A stretch of DNA of 64,000 nucleotides, taken from contig NZ_CP150274.1 in the NCBI RefSeq assembly GCF_037977055.1, forward strand, positions 1,550,001 to 1,614,000, in the 5' to 3' direction. The notes beneath the pieces are model-generated. The model did no database searches and was not told where the DNA came from. It saw only the letters and a program-made list of their open reading frames with translations. The position numbers were made by a program, and so were the translations under genes. The stretch is from Paenibacillus sp. FSL K6-1096 (GTDB lineage: Bacteria; Bacillota; Bacilli; Paenibacillales; Paenibacillaceae). Of this stretch, positions 60,528 through 64,000 are shown piece after piece (within the stretch, counting starts at the first letter, position 1; every line of letters starts with the position of its first letter).

Positions 60528-62675
60528 ATGGATGACCGTAAAATTTGTTTCATCATGTGTGTGAATAATGAGGAATTAGCAGAACGCAGCCAGCAAAGTC
60601 TAAAGCAATTAATCAAGCCCGACGGATTCACCGTAGATCTCCAAATCGTTAGGAATGCTTCGGGACTGGCAGCAGGGTACGATCAGGCGATGCGCCAGTC
60701 GGATGCCAAGTACAAGGTATATCTTCATCAAGATGTCCATATCCTGAATCCCCAATTTCTTGGAGACCTCGTGCGGCTGTTCTCCGATTATCCCTCACTC
60801 GGCATGATCGGGGCTGTCGGGGCGAAGATGCTGCCGTCTTCCGGGATATGGCAGGCTGCTTCACAGAAATACGGTAAAGTGATCGATAGCCATACAGGTG
60901 CGACTCAGTCTACTGAATTCATGCAGCCGGATGGTGATTATGAAGCTGTAGAGACGATCGGCGGACTATTGATGGTTACACAATACGACCTTCCCTGGCG
61001 CAGGGACTTGTTCACAGGCTGGCACTTCTACGATGCTTCCCATTGCCAGGAATTCATCAGCAGCGGTTATGAGGTAGGTGTTCCCAAGCAGCATTTGCCT
61101 TGGTGTCTGCATGACTCTGATACCCTGGACCAGACCGATGCTTATGAAGATGCCCGGCGGATATTTCTGGAATATTACGGATATGGCAAAAACCATGGAC
61201 AGCACCGGCTCCACCGACTTGGCAGCGGCTGCAACATCCATCCCACCTGTGAGTTATCGGGGGCGGCCGGGATCGCCTTGGGCAATGAAGTTAAGCTGCA
61301 GGCAGATTGCAGCATCGCGCTGCCCTACAATAATATTGTCAGCGAGCCGCGTATCCAAATTGGCTCCGGTAGTGATATCGGACGACGGTGTAGCCTATCG
61401 GCAGTGAACCGGATTGTTATTGGCTCACAGGTGGCCATCTCAACTGATGTGCATATCTCCGATCACAACCTTGCCTATGAGAACATCCATCTTCCTATCA
61501 TGAAGCAAGGGGTAGATTCGTGGAGCCATACCATAACGATCGGCGCTGGAAGCTGGATTGGTGCCAACACTGTTATCGCCGGAGAGGTATCGATCGGCAA
61601 GGGCTGTGTCATTGGCGCTGGCTCGGTAGTTGTATCAGGCACAGTAATTCCCGACTATTGTGTAGCTGCAGGTATGCCTGCCAGAGTAATCAAGCAATAT
61701 GATCCCGGCTCCCGGAAATGGCTAAGGACCGTTGTATCGCCCGGTACGGAAGCTGACCGTCCCGCTGACGAGACGCCTGTGCAGCCGCTAATGAGTATTT
61801 GCATCCCTGTTTATAACTGCGGACAAGAGCTCGAGCTTTGCCTGAAGAGTATTTACAGCCAGAATGCCAGGGCGGATGATTTCGAGGTCATTGTATCCGA
61901 CGATGCCTCCACAGATCACACGGAGGAGCTGATGCGGGGGTATCAGGAAAATTATTCAAACCTCCGCTACTACCGTAATGAACAGCACGTAGGGGCAGAC
62001 GGCAATACCCTGAAATGTGCCGGTTATGCCAGGGGAGAATTCATCAAGCTGCATAGCGGCGAGGATTACTGGCTCCAAGGCTCCATGGATGCCTTGTGTA
62101 ATCAGATCGAACAGAACCGGGATTGCAGCCTGCTTTTCCTTGATATCCTTAGTAACTCCGGAGTCGTGAACCGGGGATCGGGAATCAGTAATTATGTGGA
62201 ACAAGTCTCGATCTACAGTACATTTCTATCGGGAATCATTATGCGGAGGAAAGAATTCGAACAGATTGCCGCGCCTGAGCTTTTCATACATTCGAATCTG
62301 ATCCAAGTCTATCTGGAGCTCTCAATACTGGAGATTAATCCGGATTATTGTGTGTATCACCGCAAGCTGCTGGCCAGCAGCGACAAGGTTGCAGGAGGAT
62401 ACAGCTTCGCTCAGACCTTCATTAATTCATACCTGGATATTCTTAATCACTTCCTATACACAGGATTGGATGCAGCCGTACTGGCAGCCGAGAAGAAGCA
62501 GATCGCCCATACCTTTCTGCTCTGGTGGTACAATTACATGCTGGAGAAGAATCTTGAGCAACTGCAGCCCGGAGATTTCGCACAGATCTTCGTTGCAGCC
62601 TACCAGGATGAATCCTATTATCCAGACCTGCACGAGCGGTTGCATAGGATTCAGGCCAAGCATCTAAAAATTTGA
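60528..62675 (+). CDS. three-domain glycosyltransferase-acyltransferase-glycosyltransferase protein
   Basis: About 715 residues. Domain 1 (1-225) is a GT-A domain (KICFIMCVNNEELAERSQQS, YLHQDVHILNP, GMIGAVGAKMLP). Domain 2 (about 230-405) is a left-handed beta-helix acyltransferase with ITIGAGSWIGANTVIAGEVS, IGKGCVIGAGSVV and PDYCVAAGMPARV. Domain 3 (about 425-660) is a GT2 domain (LMSICIPVYNCGQELELCLK, VIVSDDASTDHTEE, KLHSGEDYW) with a helical tail. It would build and acylate a sugar in one polypeptide. The start is uncertain: the ATG at 60516 or, preferred, 60528. Confidence 0.85.
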   Translation: MDDRKICFIMCVNNEELAERSQQSLKQLIKPDGFTVDLQIVRNASGLAAGYDQAMRQSDAKYKVYLHQDVHILNPQFLGDLVRLFSDYPSLGMIGAVGAKMLPSSGIWQAASQKYGKVIDSHTGATQSTEFMQPDGDYEAVETIGGLLMVTQYDLPWRRDLFTGWHFYDASHCQEFISSGYEVGVPKQHLPWCLHDSDTLDQTDAYEDARRIFLEYYGYGKNHGQHRLHRLGSGCNIHPTCELSGAAGIALGNEVKLQADCSIALPYNNIVSEPRIQIGSGSDIGRRCSLSAVNRIVIGSQVAISTDVHISDHNLAYENIHLPIMKQGVDSWSHTITIGAGSWIGANTVIAGEVSIGKGCVIGAGSVVVSGTVIPDYCVAAGMPARVIKQYDPGSRKWLRTVVSPGTEADRPADETPVQPLMSICIPVYNCGQELELCLKSIYSQNARADDFEVIVSDDASTDHTEELMRGYQENYSNLRYYRNEQHVGADGNTLKCAGYARGEFIKLHSGEDYWLQGSMDALCNQIEQNRDCSLLFLDILSNSGVVNRGSGISNYVEQVSIYSTFLSGIIMRRKEFEQIAAPELFIHSNLIQVYLELSILEINPDYCVYHRKLLASSDKVAGGYSFAQTFINSYLDILNHFLYTGLDAAVLAAEKKQIAHTFLLWWYNYMLEKNLEQLQPGDFAQIFVAAYQDESYYPDLHERLHRIQAKHLKI

Positions 62676-62741
62676 GGCCATATAACCGCCGGGCAAGCCC
62701 CCTCAGGCTTGTCCGGTCCATCAGAAAGGAGACATCAGAAC

Positions 62742-63308
62742 ATGGAAAATGTCAGCCCGGAATTTCAAAACCGCTTCATTACCTTCGGACCCGGCAGTCT
62801 CATCATGCTTAAGACCGATATCAATTGTCCGGAGAAAGTCGCTATCGGCCGTAATGTTCTTATTCAAGAGAATAGCTGGTTCACGGTTGTTCATCCCGGC
62901 CAGGGGGAGCCACCCGCAATTTCGATCGGAGACGGCTGCAGTTGCAGCCGCAATCTGATCATTACTGCTGCGAACAGCGTCATTCTTGAAGAGAATGTCA
63001 TCGTCGGTCCGGATGTCTACATCGCCGACACTGACCATCAGTACCGTCAAGTCGGCATCCCCATCCGTGACCAGTGGATTACCTCCCCTAGCCAGCAGGT
63101 GCGGATCGGTGCCGGCAGTGAGCTTGGCGCCCACTGCGTCATTGTGGGCAACGTGACGATTGGCAAGGGCTGCAGAGTCACACCAAACAGTGTAGTAACT
63201 CGTGATTTACCGGACTTCTGTGTCGCGGCGGGCAACCCTGCCAGAGTGGTGGACACTTACGACCCGGAAGCGGGGGAATGGCAAGTCTCCGGTGAGGACG
63301 GAGGCTGA
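62742..63308 (+). CDS. hexapeptide-repeat O-acyltransferase
   Basis: About 188 residues, stand-alone left-handed beta-helix protein. KVAIGRNVLIQENSWF, ISIGDGCSCSRNLIITAANS, DVYIADTDHQYRQVGIPI, VRIGAGSELGAHCVIVGNVT and the PDFCVAAGNPARV end are typical of sugar O-acetyltransferases. His in DTDHQYR fits the catalytic His region. It is close in sequence to the acyltransferase domains fused in the two upstream genes. AAAGGAG lies 10 nt before the ATG at 62742. Confidence 0.88.
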   Translation: MENVSPEFQNRFITFGPGSLIMLKTDINCPEKVAIGRNVLIQENSWFTVVHPGQGEPPAISIGDGCSCSRNLIITAANSVILEENVIVGPDVYIADTDHQYRQVGIPIRDQWITSPSQQVRIGAGSELGAHCVIVGNVTIGKGCRVTPNSVVTRDLPDFCVAAGNPARVVDTYDPEAGEWQVSGEDGG

Positions 63309-63341
63309 GAGCGATTTGGGCCAGCAACCCATACAGTATGC

Positions 63342-63905
63342 CTACAAGGAACGCTTCAGATTGGACGAGGTCCGGATGCCTGAGTAGTCAATGGGCTGGG
63401 CTGCATTCACTGATTGCACTCGCTTAGGCTGCTGGAGCTCCACAGACTTCTTCGGCAGCTTAGGCTGAAGTACGGGCTTCGTCTGCGGCCGCTGTAGCCG
63501 CTTGTGTTCGCCTGATGCACGCGCTCCTGCGGTCTGTCCCCGCTTGTTGCGGGACGTCCGTTTGCGGATGGCCTGTTCGGAGCGCCGCTGAGGGAAGCGG
63601 CCGGACTTGCCCGAAGCATAGGCAATCTTACGCCCGGCGACATAGGCAGCCGCAGGCCGGACAGTCTTCTTAATGAGTGCAGAAGCCTGAATTGAGCGCT
63701 CAGGCTCTTGCCTCACTGCTTCCTGGACGGGAGACTGAACCCGCTCAAGCAGCCGCTCGGTCTCGCGCATGAACAGCTCCAGTTCCGCGTCCGCATTAAC
63801 CGAGAGCCGCAGGCAAGCCTGTTTCAACTGCTCCATCTGCCCCATCGTTTTATGAATCGCCTGCACCAGCAGCTCATCCTCCGATTTGCGGACTTCAGCC
63901 TTCAT
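63342..63905 (-). CDS. basic protein of unknown function
   Basis: About 187 residues. The N-terminal 60 residues form a helix rich in Leu/Glu (QAIHKTMGQMEQLKQACLRL), and the rest is highly basic and Gln/Arg/Lys-rich (RSEQAIRKRTSRNKRGQTAG), probably disordered. No family is recognised; a nucleic-acid or anionic-polymer binding role is only a guess. The ATG at 63905 is 7 nt after GAGGTG, whereas the first ATG (63911) is too close. It overlaps the end of the next upstream frame. Confidence 0.6.
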   Translation of the reverse strand: MKAEVRKSEDELLVQAIHKTMGQMEQLKQACLRLSVNADAELELFMRETERLLERVQSPVQEAVRQEPERSIQASALIKKTVRPAAAYVAGRKIAYASGKSGRFPQRRSEQAIRKRTSRNKRGQTAGARASGEHKRLQRPQTKPVLQPKLPKKSVELQQPKRVQSVNAAQPIDYSGIRTSSNLKRSL

Positions 63906-64000
63906 ACCCATTCACCTCTCGCGCCAGCCGCCTGCTGATCTCCAGCGTCCGGCAGATCATCGCCTGATGCTGCGCCAGGGCAACGATAACTCTGGCTACC
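63895..64000 (-). CDS. 3' end of a small gene cut by the window
   Basis: An open minus-strand frame entering from the right edge (VARVIVALAQHQAMICRTLE and onwards) ends at a TGA (63897-63895) just inside the basic-protein gene. The ribosome site of that gene lies within its last codons, an arrangement typical of coupled genes. Identity unknown. Confidence 0.45.
   Translation of the reverse strand, partial: VARVIVALAQHQAMICRTLEISRRLAREVNGYEG

Overview
The window looks like a chromosomal segment of a spore-forming Gram-positive bacterium of the Paenibacillus type. The reasons are strong AGGAGG ribosome-binding sites, frequent TTG/GTG starts, an RNase J gene, a CBO0543-family and an Lmo0937-family membrane protein, cre-like boxes, and above all a large family of BclA-like collagen-triplet proteins of the kind found on Bacillus/Paenibacillus spore surfaces. 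No rRNA, tRNA, CRISPR array, prophage or insertion sequence was recognised.

Left part (1-23.8 kb), ordinary chromosome. It begins with a truncated membrane diguanylate cyclase, a HAD-type nucleotidase, a tiny membrane protein and a methyltransferase. An alpha-mannoside utilisation locus follows (3.2-12.0 kb, all minus strand): a GntR/LacI-type regulator, a GH125 exo-mannosidase, an ABC sugar importer (binding lipoprotein and two permeases) and a GH38 alpha-mannosidase, with cre-like boxes, a good sigma-A promoter and a candidate operator word shared by the regulator and GH125 upstream regions. Then come RNase J, an MFS exporter, two small DUF-type proteins, a secreted protein, a two-component system with a third overlapping gene, a LysE exporter and an amino acid permease.

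Middle (22.9-31.4 kb), sugar-precursor genes. An extended SDR is divergent from a three-gene operon: a TPP-dependent acetolactate-synthase-like enzyme, a DmpF-like acylating aldehyde dehydrogenase and a DmpG-like aldolase. These are followed by a TPR glycosyltransferase, a collagen-like gene and an orphan glucose-1-phosphate nucleotidyltransferase.

Right part (29-63.3 kb), a collagen and glycosylation island. Eleven collagen-like genes lie on the minus strand, plus the cut-off 3' remnant of one of them. Six of the genes form an A-B-C module duplicated in tandem (31.4-35.9 and 36.0-40.9 kb). One A copy is fused to a beta-propeller; the other lost it by deletion and frameshift. The largest gene (43.84-51.56 kb) encodes a 2571-residue protein with about 240 copies of a 9-residue Gly-Leu-Thr-Gly-Thr-Thr-Gly-(Pro/Ala)-(Ile/Val) unit. 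Directly upstream on the same strand are three GT2/TPR glycosyltransferases, a GDP-mannose pyrophosphorylase, and a protein strongly resembling the N-terminal domain of animal collagen galactosyltransferases. Divergent from these is an operon of acyltransferase/glycosyltransferase fusion proteins.

My reading is that the island makes Thr-rich collagen-like filaments, probably for the spore surface, together with much of the machinery that decorates them with mannose-, deoxyhexose- or branched-sugar-containing, possibly acylated glycans. The collagen and enzyme identifications come from the sequence; spore location and glycan identity are inference.
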